A stretch of DNA of 64,000 nucleotides from Mycobacterium sp. URHB0044. GTDB taxonomy: Bacteria > Actinomycetota > Actinomycetes > Mycobacteriales > Mycobacteriaceae. The stretch is from contig NZ_JIAW01000005.1 in assembly GCF_000620625.1 (NCBI RefSeq), positions 372,001 to 436,000 on the forward strand. Direction: 5' to 3'. Each line of letters starts with the position of its first letter. The stretch's first letter is position 1. Under the pieces are notes generated by a model. It was not told the origin of the DNA. It did no database searches and was given only the letters and a program-made list of their open reading frames with translations. Below are positions 34,668 through 43,605 of this stretch, piece after piece. The position numbers and the translations under genes are program-made.

Positions 34668-37577
34668 GTGCCCAACTGGCGTGGACACGACGCCGTGAGC
34701 GCTCCCACCAGCGAGCCCGTCGATCCGACCGAGCAGCCGCGGCGTACCGGCCTGGCGAAGTGGATCCGCCGGTTGGCGGTCCCGATCATCATCGGTTGGA
34801 TCCTGCTCGTCGCGCTGCTGAACGTCACCGTCCCACAGCTCGAAGTGGTCGGTCAGATGCGGTCGGTCTCGATGAGCCCGAATGAAGCGCCGTCCGTCAT
34901 CGCGATGAAGCGCGTCGGCACGGTCTTCGAAGAGTTCAAGTCCGACAGCTCGGCCATGATCGTGCTGGAGGGCGAGCAACCGCTCGGCGACGACGCGCAT
35001 CGCTTTTACGACGAGCTCGTCGACCGGCTCGAGGCCGACACGAAGTACGTCGAGCACGTCCAGGACTTCTGGGGCGATCCGCTGACTGAAGCCGGCGCGC
35101 AGAGCGACGACGGCAAGGCGACGTACGTCCAGGTGTACTTGGCCGGCAATCAGGGTGAAGCCCTGGCCAACGAGTCGGTGGCGGCCCTGCAGGAGCTGGT
35201 CGCCGGCCTTCCTCCCCCACCGGGGGTCAAGGTCTTCGTCACGGGCGGGTCGGCGCTGGCGGCCGACCAGCAGATCGCAGGCGATCGCAGCGTCCAGATC
35301 ATCGAGCTGGCGACGTTCGCCGTCATCATCACGATGCTGCTGCTCGTCTACCGGTCGATCGTCACCGTCGTCATCGTGCTGCTCATGGTGTTCCTCGGCC
35401 TGTCGGCGTCGCGCGGCGCGGTGGCGTTCCTCGGCTACCACGAACTCATCGGGCTCTCCACCTTTGCGACGAACCTTCTGGTCACGCTCGCCATCGCCGC
35501 CGCCACCGACTACGCGATCTTCCTCGTGGGGCGCTACCAGGAAGCCCGCACCGTAGGCGAGGACCGCGAGTCGGCGTTCTACACGATGTTCCACGGCACC
35601 GCCCACGTGGTGCTGGGCTCGGGGATGACGATCGCCGGTGCGACGTACTGTCTTTCGTTCACCCGGCTGCCGTACTTCCAGTCCCTGGGCGTCCCGCTGG
35701 CAGTCGGCATGACGGTGGCGGTGTTGGTGGCCCTGACGTTGGGGCCCGCGGTGATCACGGTCGCCAGCCGATTCGGGTTGCTGGAACCCAAGCGCGCCAT
35801 GCGAATCCGCGGCTGGCGGCGGTTGGGCGCCGCGGTGGTGCGGTGGCCCGGCGCGGTGCTGGTGGCGACGATCGCACTGTCTCTCGTCGGGTTGGTCACC
35901 CTGCCCGGCTACTCACCCAATTACAACGACCGCAACTACCTTCCCGCCGACCTGCCCGCGAACGCGGGATATGCAGCGGCCGAACGCCATTTCTCCGTCG
36001 CCAGGATGAACCCGGAACTGCTCCTCATCGAAGGCGACCGCGACCTCCGCAACGCGGCGGACTTCCTGGTCATCGACAAGATCGCCAAGGCCGTCTTCCG
36101 GGTGCCCGGCATCGGAAGCGTCCAGGCGATCACGCGTCCGGGTGGCAAACCGATCGAGTTCAGCACGATCCCCGCCCAGATGAGCATGGGCGGCGTCAAC
36201 CAGACCATGAACCGCAAGTACATGCAGGACCGTATGGACGACATGCTGGTGCAGGCCGACGACATGCAGAGCACCATCGACACGATGACCGAGATGATCG
36301 CGTTGATGGAGGAGATGAGCGCGACGACGCACAGCATGGTCGGCAGGACCCGGAACATGGCCGTAGACATCGCCGAATTACGGGACCACATCTCAGATTT
36401 CGACGACTTCTTCCGCCCGATTCGGAACTACTTCTACTGGGAACCGCACTGCTACGACATCCCGGTGTGCTGGTCGATGCGGTCGATCTTCGACACGCTC
36501 GACGGCATCGACACCATGACCGACGACTTCCAGGACATCGTCCCGGACCTGGTGCGGCTCGATGCGTTGATGCCACAGATGGTGGCCTTGATGCCGGAGA
36601 CCGTCGAGACGATGAAGTCGATGCGGACGATGATGCTGACCATGCATGCCACGCAGGCCGGCATGCAGGATCAGATGGCCGCGATGGACGAGAACTCGAC
36701 GGCCATGGGCGAGGCGTTCAACGACGCCCTCAACGACGACACGTTCTATCTGCCACCCGAGATCTTCGACAACGCCGAGTTCAAACGCGGGATGGACAGC
36801 TTCATCTCACCGAACGGACATGCGGTGCGGTTCATCATCTCTCACGAAGGCGATCCCCTGACCGCCGAGGGCATCGAGCGCATCGACGCGATCAAGCAAG
36901 CCGCGAAGGAAGCCATCAAGGGCACGCCTCTGGAAGGTTCGAAGATCTACGTCGGCGGTACCGCCTCGGTCTTCAAGGACATGCAGGAAGGCAACAACTA
37001 CGACCTGCTGATCGCGGGCATATCGGCGCTGTCGCTGATCTTCATCATCATGTTGCTCATCACCCGCAGCGTGGTCGCGGCGGCCGTCATCGTCGGCACG
37101 GTGGTGCTCTCGCTCGGCGCGTCCTTCGGCCTGTCGGTTCTGGTGTGGCAGCACATCCTTGGCGTCGACCTGCACTTCATGGTGATGGCGATGGCGGTGA
37201 TCATCCTGTTGGCCGTCGGTGCGGACTACAACCTGCTGTTGGTGGCACGCCTGAAGGAGGAGATCCACGCCGGGGTCAACACCGGGATCATCCGCGCCAT
37301 GGGCGGCACCGGTTCCGTCGTCACCGCTGCGGGCCTGGTGTTCGCGTTGACCATGATGTCGATGGTGGTCAGCGAACTGACCGTGGTCGCCCAGGTGGGT
37401 TCCACGATCGGTCTCGGTCTTCTCTTCGACACGTTGGTGATTCGCGCGTTCATGACACCGTCGGTCGCGGCGCTGCTCGGCCGCTGGTTCTGGTGGCCGC
37501 AGGTGGTCAGGAACCGGCCGTACCCGGCGGCGTGGCCGAAACCGGTGGCCCCAAGTCAGGGAGCGACGTCGACGTAG
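34668..37577 (+). CDS. MmpL family RND transporter
   Basis: 969 residues, full length for the family. One helix at about 30-55 precedes a porter domain, then a five-helix bundle (residues ~200-345) with [20 protein letters not shown], and a second bundle after ~780 with [20 protein letters not shown]. Residues ~500-680 are Met-rich and heptad-like ([23 protein letters not shown]...), matching the periplasmic coiled-coil hairpin of MmpL4/MmpL5-type proteins. MmpL proteins export lipids or siderophores using the proton gradient. No mmpS gene adjoins it. It begins at GTG 34668 after a ggaggag sequence; the start is uncertain by a few codons. Confidence 0.93.
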   Translation: MPNWRGHDAVSAPTSEPVDPTEQPRRTGLAKWIRRLAVPIIIGWILLVALLNVTVPQLEVVGQMRSVSMSPNEAPSVIAMKRVGTVFEEFKSDSSAMIVLEGEQPLGDDAHRFYDELVDRLEADTKYVEHVQDFWGDPLTEAGAQSDDGKATYVQVYLAGNQGEALANESVAALQELVAGLPPPPGVKVFVTGGSALAADQQIAGDRSVQIIELATFAVIITMLLLVYRSIVTVVIVLLMVFLGLSASRGAVAFLGYHELIGLSTFATNLLVTLAIAAATDYAIFLVGRYQEARTVGEDRESAFYTMFHGTAHVVLGSGMTIAGATYCLSFTRLPYFQSLGVPLAVGMTVAVLVALTLGPAVITVASRFGLLEPKRAMRIRGWRRLGAAVVRWPGAVLVATIALSLVGLVTLPGYSPNYNDRNYLPADLPANAGYAAAERHFSVARMNPELLLIEGDRDLRNAADFLVIDKIAKAVFRVPGIGSVQAITRPGGKPIEFSTIPAQMSMGGVNQTMNRKYMQDRMDDMLVQADDMQSTIDTMTEMIALMEEMSATTHSMVGRTRNMAVDIAELRDHISDFDDFFRPIRNYFYWEPHCYDIPVCWSMRSIFDTLDGIDTMTDDFQDIVPDLVRLDALMPQMVALMPETVETMKSMRTMMLTMHATQAGMQDQMAAMDENSTAMGEAFNDALNDDTFYLPPEIFDNAEFKRGMDSFISPNGHAVRFIISHEGDPLTAEGIERIDAIKQAAKEAIKGTPLEGSKIYVGGTASVFKDMQEGNNYDLLIAGISALSLIFIIMLLITRSVVAAAVIVGTVVLSLGASFGLSVLVWQHILGVDLHFMVMAMAVIILLAVGADYNLLLVARLKEEIHAGVNTGIIRAMGGTGSVVTAAGLVFALTMMSMVVSELTVVAQVGSTIGLGLLFDTLVIRAFMTPSVAALLGRWFWWPQVVRNRPYPAAWPKPVAPSQGATST

Positions 37578-37894
37578 ACGGGCGTGTAGACGATCCTCTG
37601 CATGGTGTCACCGCCACCGGCGGGCACCGTCTCCGTAACGGCCGGCCCTGGGCGGATGGACGTCACGTGGCATGACGACAGCGGCTCCGTGCCGACCTTG
37701 TTCAGAATGACCCGATACCCATTGGCTTGCAGCTCTTGAATCGTGGTGATCGCGTTCACCGCGCCAGTCGGGGCTGCCACGGCGAGCGGCGCAGCAGCCA
37801 GGGTGACTGCGGTGAGCCCAATCCCCGCGGCGCATCGCAGTAGTGCTGGGAAGGGCACGCGGGACCTGGCTATCGCTTCGTTGAATCGGCGCAT
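37556..37894 (-). CDS. Small secreted protein of unknown function
   Basis: 112 residues from ATG 37894. A signal peptide ([25 protein letters not shown]) ends near residue 40. The ~70-residue mature part reads [37 protein letters not shown] and has a single cysteine. This small domain with a G-Y/VILN pattern occurs in short mycobacterial exported proteins; its role is unknown. The 3' end overlaps the convergent mmpL gene by 22 bases. It is separated by 14 bases from the end of the sigma/Rieske unit. Confidence 0.8.
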   Translation of the reverse strand: MRRFNEAIARSRVPFPALLRCAAGIGLTAVTLAAAPLAVAAPTGAVNAITTIQELQANGYRVILNKVGTEPLSSCHVTSIRPGPAVTETVPAGGGDTMQRIVYTPVYVDVAP

Positions 37895-37908
37895 TTCGAA
37901 TTGCCTCA

Positions 37909-38328
37909 CTAGTTGAATTGGTTGTGACGTTGGGAAACACGGAAGGTCCGAGCCACCGAGAAGGCGCACAGTACGACCGTCAACGCTTCCGCGAGCACAC
38001 TCAGGGCTGCCTGCGGCGCGGGTTCCCAGCCACGTTCGACGAATCCGAAGATTCCCATGGTGCGCGACAACGCGAAGGCCACCAACGAACCCGCAGCAGT
38101 CAGGCCCGCCACCGTCTGCAGCCAACGCGGCCCGCCAACGCCGATCAGGATGGCCAGCGCCACGAAGACGCTCGCGTGCACCAGAAACGCCGTCCCGATG
38201 GCTGATATGTAGCGGTAGCCGTGCACGTAGAGCTGGGCGTGAATGAGCCCGCTGAGGGCCAACGTGACGCTGACTCCGCACCTGATCGCGACCTCGGCGG
38301 CCGGGAACCTTCCGATGAGTGTGGTCAT
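37909..38328 (-). CDS. Four-helix integral membrane protein
   Basis: 139 residues from ATG 38328, overlapping the phosphoesterase stop (ATGA). Four hydrophobic segments are seen, including FLVHASVFVALAILIGVGG and LSVLAEALTVVLCAFSV. The loop HAQLYVHGYRYI after the first helix is His/Tyr-rich and could bind a metal or haem. No named family is recognised. It is the last gene of the cupredoxin-phosphoesterase unit, so it probably works with those exported proteins in the membrane. Confidence 0.8.
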   Translation of the reverse strand: MTTLIGRFPAAEVAIRCGVSVTLALSGLIHAQLYVHGYRYISAIGTAFLVHASVFVALAILIGVGGPRWLQTVAGLTAAGSLVAFALSRTMGIFGFVERGWEPAPQAALSVLAEALTVVLCAFSVARTFRVSQRHNQFN

Positions 38329-39257
38329 CGCAGCGACTGCTCCTTCAACGCGAGCGCGTCGGCGCCCTTGGTATAGTTGACTTCTCGGATGCCGAGGGCG
38401 TCGCGCAGTTTGCCGGCGGGCAGTGTGAGGGGCTTCGGTGCGGGGCCGTCGCCAGGACGGGGCAACGGATAGGCGGTGGTGGTGCCGCTGTAGAAGGTGA
38501 TGTTGCCGTCGGTCTTGGTAAACAGTTGGTGCACATGCCCGTTGAGGCAGGTGACTGACGAGAACCGACGCAGGTAGCTCAGAGCCTTGGCGGCGTCGTC
38601 GGTTCCCCACCCCCAGTCCGGGTACATCGCGAACAGCGGTATGTGGCTGAACACCACGATGGGCGTTTCGCTCGGCAGTGGTGCGACGTCCTTCTGGATG
38701 AACTCGAGCTGATCAACACCGAGATGACCGAGCTTCTTCAGGTTCAGCGTGTTCACCAAGGCGATGACATGGACTCCCGCGGTGTCGAAGCTGTACCAGC
38801 CGTCGCCCCGCGTGCCAGCACCGAACGCCTGCAAGTACTTCTGCCCGCCGTCGTCGATCGAGTCGTGCTCACCGGGCACGGTGAAGACGTGCGGCGTCTT
38901 CAAACCGGTCATCATCTGCTTGACCTGATCGAACTGCTCCGGGGTGGCCAGGTGCGTGAGGTCGCCGGTATGAATCACGAAGTCCGGGACGAAGCCCAGA
39001 TTGTTGATCTGGTCGATCGCGTCGCTGAACGTCTCGGTGACGTTGGCGTTGGCGGTACCCGTGAAACCGATGTGGCTGTCGCTGATTTGGGCGAACCGCA
39101 GAGTCGGCCGTGCCGGCTGGGTAGCGACCGCCGAACCGGCCACGTGCGAGATCACTTCTCCGCCCGCCACGGTCAGCACCACGGCCGCGCCGAACCAGGC
39201 CGAGTGCCGCATCAGCTGACGCCGCGTCATTCCACTGGGATCAGGTTCGGCGGTCAC
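38325..39257 (-). CDS. Tat-exported metallophosphoesterase
   Basis: 310 residues from GTG 39257, overlapping the cupredoxin stop (GTGA). A twin-arginine signal is visible at MTRRQLMRHSAWFGAAVVLTVAGG. The mature enzyme has the calcineurin-like metal motifs in order: FAQISDSHIG, IHTGDLTHL, VPGEHD, VVFSHIPLF and LNGHVHQL. It is likely a phosphodiesterase or phosphatase with a di-metal site, folded in the cytosol before export. Its coupling to a copper lipoprotein gene is notable, and the substrate is unknown. Confidence 0.9.
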   Translation of the reverse strand: MTAEPDPSGMTRRQLMRHSAWFGAAVVLTVAGGEVISHVAGSAVATQPARPTLRFAQISDSHIGFTGTANANVTETFSDAIDQINNLGFVPDFVIHTGDLTHLATPEQFDQVKQMMTGLKTPHVFTVPGEHDSIDDGGQKYLQAFGAGTRGDGWYSFDTAGVHVIALVNTLNLKKLGHLGVDQLEFIQKDVAPLPSETPIVVFSHIPLFAMYPDWGWGTDDAAKALSYLRRFSSVTCLNGHVHQLFTKTDGNITFYSGTTTAYPLPRPGDGPAPKPLTLPAGKLRDALGIREVNYTKGADALALKEQSLR

Positions 39258-39760
39258 TTGCCCACCACCACGGTGCCGTGCATGAAGGGGTGAATGGAGC
39301 ACACGTAGTCGAACGAGCCCGCGTTGGTGAACGTGAACGAATAAGTGCCGCCAGTGCCCATCCCGGGTGAGTGGAACGACCCGTCGTCGGCGACGACGGT
39401 GTGCGGTTCCTCATCGCCGTTGGTCCAGGTGACGGTGGCGCCGATCGGAATGCTCAGAGTCGCCGGTGCGAACGCAAAGTTGGTGATGTCGACGGCATTT
39501 GGGCCACTCGGTGCCGGTGCGGGGCCAGCCGCCGCCGTGCCGTGGTCGGGTGACGCGGCCGTCATGGCCGGCATTCCGGGCATGGCGGACATCCCCGCCA
39601 TCCCAGGCGTGGTGCCGCCGTCGGCGTTGAACGTCAACGATGGCGGCGCTGTCGCGCTATCGCCATTGGCTGCACAACCGGCGACCAGAAGCGCAGCCAC
39701 TAGTACGGAAGCCATTGCGACAGCAGGCTTTCGGTGATGATACGAACACTGTCTAGACAA
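39254..39760 (-). CDS. Cupredoxin (plastocyanin-like) lipoprotein with Met-rich linker
   Basis: 168 residues. The lipobox LVAGC gives lipidated C29. A linker at residues 52-68 has five methionines spaced by two or three residues (GMAGMSAMPGMPAM), a typical Cu(I)-binding pattern. The C-terminal domain is a blue-copper fold with ligands H120 (EPHTVV), C154 and H157 (VCSIHP) and M160. It is anchored on the outer face and could carry electrons or copper. A copy of the element also found upstream of the sigma gene lies 58 bases before its ATG. Confidence 0.92.
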   Translation of the reverse strand: MSRQCSYHHRKPAVAMASVLVAALLVAGCAANGDSATAPPSLTFNADGGTTPGMAGMSAMPGMPAMTAASPDHGTAAAGPAPAPSGPNAVDITNFAFAPATLSIPIGATVTWTNGDEEPHTVVADDGSFHSPGMGTGGTYSFTFTNAGSFDYVCSIHPFMHGTVVVGK

Positions 39761-39818
39761 GGGAGCACCTTCCCGTTCTTGGTTTGCAGGTCCAAAGCTG
39801 TGGACCGCTCACCAAGAG

Positions 39819-39838
39819 ATAGGGAGGCGGGTTACACC
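39819..39838 (-). promoter_or_regulatory. Shared 20-base element upstream of the cupredoxin operon
   Basis: Read on the minus strand, the sequence is GGTGTAACCCGCCTCCCTAT. The element at 41162-41181 upstream of the sigma gene differs at only two of 20 positions, and both point toward the genes they precede. GTAACC-type hexamers act as -35 boxes for several ECF sigma factors, so this may be an autoregulated sigma promoter. The -10 region is not obvious. It lies between the Rieske stop and the cupredoxin start. Confidence 0.6.
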
Positions 39839-39847
39839 ACCAGCGAG

Positions 39848-40564
39848 TCAGGCCGGTTCGGTGGGCTCAGCCGGTGCGAATACCTGGATGACGCCGTCGG
39901 TCTCGCGCACCTCCAGCTTGGGCAACGGCGCAGGCGAGATGGACAGCTGGTGGGTCAGTACCTGGCCCTCCGGCGAGAACGACGTCGAATGGCACGGGCA
40001 GCGCAGCCGGCCATCGGGCTTGTCGAACCACAACCGGCAACCCTGGTGCGTACACACTCCCGACACCGCCTCTGGCCGGCCGTCGACACGTCGGACGAAT
40101 CCGATCACCGACCCCACCTCGAACGGGCGCATCACACCGTCCTCAGTGACCTCGGCGCTCTTGCCGACGGCCTGCCAGCTGCCGTCGTTCGGGGTGAGTT
40201 CACCGCCGGCGACCGTGCGATCGGGTGTCTTGTCGTCCCGGATGACCAGCCTGTCCACCGCCACCGCCGCGACCGCGGCAGCGGCCGCCGCGGACGTCAC
40301 GGCCACTACCTGGCGACGTGTCGCCGTCGGCAGGCTGCGCACGCCGACCGTCGGTGCGACGTCGCTCTCCCCCATCTGCGCCGCGATCCTGCTCTGCAAA
40401 TCGGAGAGGAACTCTTGGCGCGGCGCGTCGGCGCCCGTCCGTGCGGCCTGCAGGTCGATGGCGGTGCGGATCTGGTCGGCCTCGAAGTCGTCTGGTTCGA
40501 ACGACTTCGGCCGTCGACCGGCCAAGAGGTCGTCAATGTAGCGGCGCATTCCACGCGCGTTCAT
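39848..40564 (-). CDS. Membrane-anchored Rieske [2Fe-2S] protein with cytoplasmic N-terminal domain
   Basis: 238 residues. Residues 1-75 are a charged, helical segment (RRYIDDLLAGRRPKSFEPDD, EADQIRTAIDLQAAR). A twin-Arg hydrophobic anchor follows (83-105, RRQVVAVTSAAAAAAVAAVAV). The Rieske domain covers ~120-238, with C171-T-H173 and C189-P-C191-H192 as the cluster box and C176/C191 as the likely disulfide. The ATG overlaps the sigma-factor stop (ATGA). The topology puts the cluster outside and a helical domain inside, next to the sigma factor. That would suit a redox-responsive anti-sigma factor, although this is inference. It could instead be a plain electron carrier. Confidence 0.88.
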   Translation of the reverse strand: MNARGMRRYIDDLLAGRRPKSFEPDDFEADQIRTAIDLQAARTGADAPRQEFLSDLQSRIAAQMGESDVAPTVGVRSLPTATRRQVVAVTSAAAAAAVAAVAVDRLVIRDDKTPDRTVAGGELTPNDGSWQAVGKSAEVTEDGVMRPFEVGSVIGFVRRVDGRPEAVSGVCTHQGCRLWFDKPDGRLRCPCHSTSFSPEGQVLTHQLSISPAPLPKLEVRETDGVIQVFAPAEPTEPA

Positions 40565-41121
40565 CGCTCGCCCTCCTTGTCGACCTGAGCTGCCAAGCGT
40601 AAGGCCCGATGCTGCAGCACTTTGGCATTCGCGACGCTGACACCCATTTCCGTAGCTGAGTCCTTGATCGAACGACCGTGCAGGAAGCGCAGTTCGAGGA
40701 TCCGGCGGAAATTGTCGGGGAGCGCCCGCAGCACCTCGCCCACCCGTTCCGGTGCGGTGCTGATGGCCTGCTCACTGTCGGGAGCGGCCAGCTCCACGTC
40801 GTCGATCGTGGTGATCTCCCGGCCGAGCGTCTGACGCCAGTGCGCGGCCAGCACGGTGCGTGCCGTCGCCCGCAGATAAGCGTGAACCTCCGGCATCGAC
40901 GCGGTGACCCGCAACGGTTTCAGCGCAGCCAGAAACACCTCGGCCGTCAGGTCCTCGGCATCCGCCCGGTTCCCGACGCGCGCGAAGATCGTCCTGTACA
41001 CCCAGGTCACGTTGTCCTGATAGACCGCATTCCAATCGGCATACCGATCGGGCACCGCCTTGAGGACAGGCGGTGCGTCAGGTTCACGCTCCACCGCCAC
41101 GAGGTTCATCCGCCTGTTCAC
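40561..41121 (-). CDS. ECF-type RNA polymerase sigma factor
   Basis: 186 residues, the usual ECF size. Region 2 (WNAVYQDNVTWVYRTIFARVGNRADAEDLTAEVFLAALKPL in outline, residues 29-70) has the conserved DAEDLTAEVF segment. Region 4 (VLRALPDNFRRILELRFLHGRSIKDSATEMGVSVANAKVLQHRAL in outline) is the -35-binding helix-turn-helix. The gene heads the unit and overlaps the Rieske gene. A 20-base element shared with the cupredoxin operon lies 40 bases upstream of the ATG and may be its own promoter target. Confidence 0.92.
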   Translation of the reverse strand: MNRRMNLVAVEREPDAPPVLKAVPDRYADWNAVYQDNVTWVYRTIFARVGNRADAEDLTAEVFLAALKPLRVTASMPEVHAYLRATARTVLAAHWRQTLGREITTIDDVELAAPDSEQAISTAPERVGEVLRALPDNFRRILELRFLHGRSIKDSATEMGVSVANAKVLQHRALRLAAQVDKEGER

Positions 41122-41161
41122 ATGAAAGTCCGCTCGCCTACATCGTGCGCTCTGACTATCA

Positions 41162-41181
41162 ATAGGGAACCGGGTTACACC
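41162..41181 (-). promoter_or_regulatory. Shared 20-base element upstream of the sigma factor gene
   Basis: On the minus strand this reads GGTGTAACCCGGTTCCCTAT, 18 of 20 bases identical to the element at 39819-39838. It is placed 40 bases before the sigma ATG. The core AACCCGGTT is a palindrome in this copy only. A common regulator, probably the sigma factor itself, is the simplest explanation. Confidence 0.6.
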
Positions 41182-41250
41182 CCGAACTCACAGCAACCTC
41201 GCAGCAACCTCAGCCGTCAAAGTCGACGCGGACCTCCGGTATGTGTTCGG

Positions 41251-43605
41251 TCAGCGTCCGAAACCGGCGTTTCGCAATGCGTCGGCCATGGAACCCCCGG
41301 GCTGCTTCACCGGTTGGCTGCCAGAGCCCTTGTCGCGATTCGGTTTCCGCCGATCGTCACGGACACGGTCTGGGCCCTTGCGACCGACGTTGCCGGCGCC
41401 CTTGCCCTGACCGCGCTGCGGCTTGTCCTCGAGGCGCAGGCTCAAAGCGATCCGCTGCCGGTCCACGTCGACGTCGATGACCTTCACCCGCACGACCTGC
41501 CCGGAGTGCACGACCTCGTGCGGGTCGGAGACGAAGCGGTCGGACATCGCGGAGACGTGCACGAGTCCGTCCTGATGCACGCCGACGTCGACGAACGCCC
41601 CGAAGGCCGCGACGTTGGTGACGACACCTTCGAGGACCATGCCCACCTTCAGGTCGGCGACCTTTTCGACGCCCGCGGCGAACGTCGCCGTGGTGAACGC
41701 CGGCCGGGGATCGCGCCCCGGCTTCTCCAATTCGCCGAGGATGTCGGTCACCGTGGGGATGCCGAACCGGTCGTCGGCGAAGTCGGCGGGGCGAAGCGAC
41801 CTCAGCGAGCGCTCGTTGCCGATGAGTTCGGTGAGCGTCACGCCCGAGCGGTCCAGGATGCGCCGCACCACCGGGTACGCCTCGGGGTGCACGCCGGACG
41901 CGTCGAGGGGGTCGTCACCGCCGGTGATCCGCAGGAAGCCCGCGCATTGTTCGAAAGCCTTGGGGCCCAAACGAGGAACGTCCAACAGTGCCTTGCGCTT
42001 GCGGAACGGGCCGGTCTTCTCGCGATGCGCGACGACGGCCTCCGCCAGGGTTTCGGTGATTCCCGAGACCCTGGCGAGCAGCGGCACGGACGCCGTGTTG
42101 AGGTCGACGCCCACCGCGTTCACGGCGTCTTCGACGACGGCGTTCAGGCTGCGGGCCAGCGTGCCCGGCGTCACGTCGTGCTGGTACTGCCCGACACCGA
42201 TCGACTTCGGCTCGATCTTCACGAGTTCGGCCAGCGGATCCTGCAGCCGCCGCGCAATCGACACCGCCCCGCGCAGCGTCACGTCGAGACTCGGCAGCTC
42301 GTGCGCCGCGTACGCGGACGCCGAGTACACCGATGCACCGGCCTCGCTCACCATCGCCTTCACGGGCGCCTCGGCGCCGGAGGCTCGGATGTCGGCGATG
42401 AGTTCGGCTGCCAGAGCATCGGTTTCGCGCGACGCCGTCCCGTTGCCGATGGCGATCAACTGAACGCCGTGCCGGGCAACCAGCGCCCCGAGGGTCGCCT
42501 TGGCGGCATCCCACTGCTGCTGCGGCTGATGCGGGAAGATCGCGCACGTGTCGAGCACCTTGCCGGTGCCGTCGACGACGGCCACCTTGACGCCGGTCCG
42601 GAAGCCCGGATCGAGGCCGAGCGTCGTTCGGTTGCCCGCGGGCGCGGCGAGCAGCAGGTCCTTGAGGTTCCTGGCGAACACCGCGACCGCGTCCTCCTCG
42701 GCGCGTTGCCGCAGCCGCATGCGGGCGTCGACCGCGGCGGAGACCATCAGCTTGACCCGCCACGCCAGCTTCACGGTGAGCGCGAGCCATGGCGTCGCCG
42801 CCGCCGTCGACGTCATGTCGACGCCGAGTGTCTTGGCGACCATGGCCTGGTACACGGCCTCGTCGCCGCCGTCGAGCTTGACGGCGAGGATCTGTTCCTT
42901 CTCCCCGCGCATGACGGCGAGCACGCGGTGCGAGGGCATGCTCACCAGCGGCTCGGAGAAGTCGAAGTAGTCGCGGAACTTCTGTGCCGCAGCGCTCTTG
43001 CCGACTTCCTCCGATGCGGGCGCCGTCCGCAGCGTCCCGTCGGTCCAGAACTTGTCCCGGACTGCGCCGACGAGTTCGGCGTCCTCTGCCGCGCGCTCGA
43101 TGAGGATGTGCCGCGCACCGTCGAGCGCGGCGGCGGCCTCGGGGAAGCCCTCGCCGAGGAACTCCGCGGCGGCCTCCTCCGGGACGAGCGTCGGATCGGT
43201 GAGGAGGCGATCGGCCAGCGGCTCGAGGCCGGCTTCACGGGCGATCTGCGCCTTGGTCCGCCGCTTCGTCTTGTAGGGCAGATAGATGTCCTCGACGCGC
43301 GACTTGGTGTCGGCGGCGAGCAGGGCGTTCCTGAGGTCGTCGGTGAGCTTGCCCTGTTCCTCGATGGAGGCCAGCACGGCGGCGCGACGCTCGTCGAGCT
43401 CACGCAGGTAAGTCAGCCGTTCCTCGAGCGTCCGGAGCTGGCCGTCGTCGAGGCTGCCGGTGACCTCTTTGCGGTACCGCGCGATGAACGGAACGGTCGA
43501 GCCCTCGTCGAGCAACTTCACTGCGGCGGCCACCTGCGCCTCCCGTACGGCCAGTTCCTCAGCGAGACGGGTGTTTACGGACTTGACGGTCGGGCTTCCA
43601 GTCAC
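41251..43605 (-). CDS. tex: Tex family transcription accessory protein
   Basis: 784 residues, full length. It has the Tex N-terminal helical region (VNTRLAEELAVREAQVAAAVKLLDEGSTVPFIARYRKEVTG in outline), a central YqgF-like domain (TTLGLDPGFRTGVKVAVVDGTGKV), a helix-hairpin-helix segment (TASVPLLARVSGITETLAEAVVAHRE) and a C-terminal S1 RNA-binding domain (GMVLEGVVTNVAAFGAFVDVGVHQDGLVH). Tex binds nucleic acid and RNA polymerase and is widely conserved. The C-terminal ~65 residues are basic and Gly-rich. Its start overlaps the acyltransferase gene by 47 bases. Confidence 0.95.
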   Translation of the reverse strand: MTGSPTVKSVNTRLAEELAVREAQVAAAVKLLDEGSTVPFIARYRKEVTGSLDDGQLRTLEERLTYLRELDERRAAVLASIEEQGKLTDDLRNALLAADTKSRVEDIYLPYKTKRRTKAQIAREAGLEPLADRLLTDPTLVPEEAAAEFLGEGFPEAAAALDGARHILIERAAEDAELVGAVRDKFWTDGTLRTAPASEEVGKSAAAQKFRDYFDFSEPLVSMPSHRVLAVMRGEKEQILAVKLDGGDEAVYQAMVAKTLGVDMTSTAAATPWLALTVKLAWRVKLMVSAAVDARMRLRQRAEEDAVAVFARNLKDLLLAAPAGNRTTLGLDPGFRTGVKVAVVDGTGKVLDTCAIFPHQPQQQWDAAKATLGALVARHGVQLIAIGNGTASRETDALAAELIADIRASGAEAPVKAMVSEAGASVYSASAYAAHELPSLDVTLRGAVSIARRLQDPLAELVKIEPKSIGVGQYQHDVTPGTLARSLNAVVEDAVNAVGVDLNTASVPLLARVSGITETLAEAVVAHREKTGPFRKRKALLDVPRLGPKAFEQCAGFLRITGGDDPLDASGVHPEAYPVVRRILDRSGVTLTELIGNERSLRSLRPADFADDRFGIPTVTDILGELEKPGRDPRPAFTTATFAAGVEKVADLKVGMVLEGVVTNVAAFGAFVDVGVHQDGLVHVSAMSDRFVSDPHEVVHSGQVVRVKVIDVDVDRQRIALSLRLEDKPQRGQGKGAGNVGRKGPDRVRDDRRKPNRDKGSGSQPVKQPGGSMADALRNAGFGR

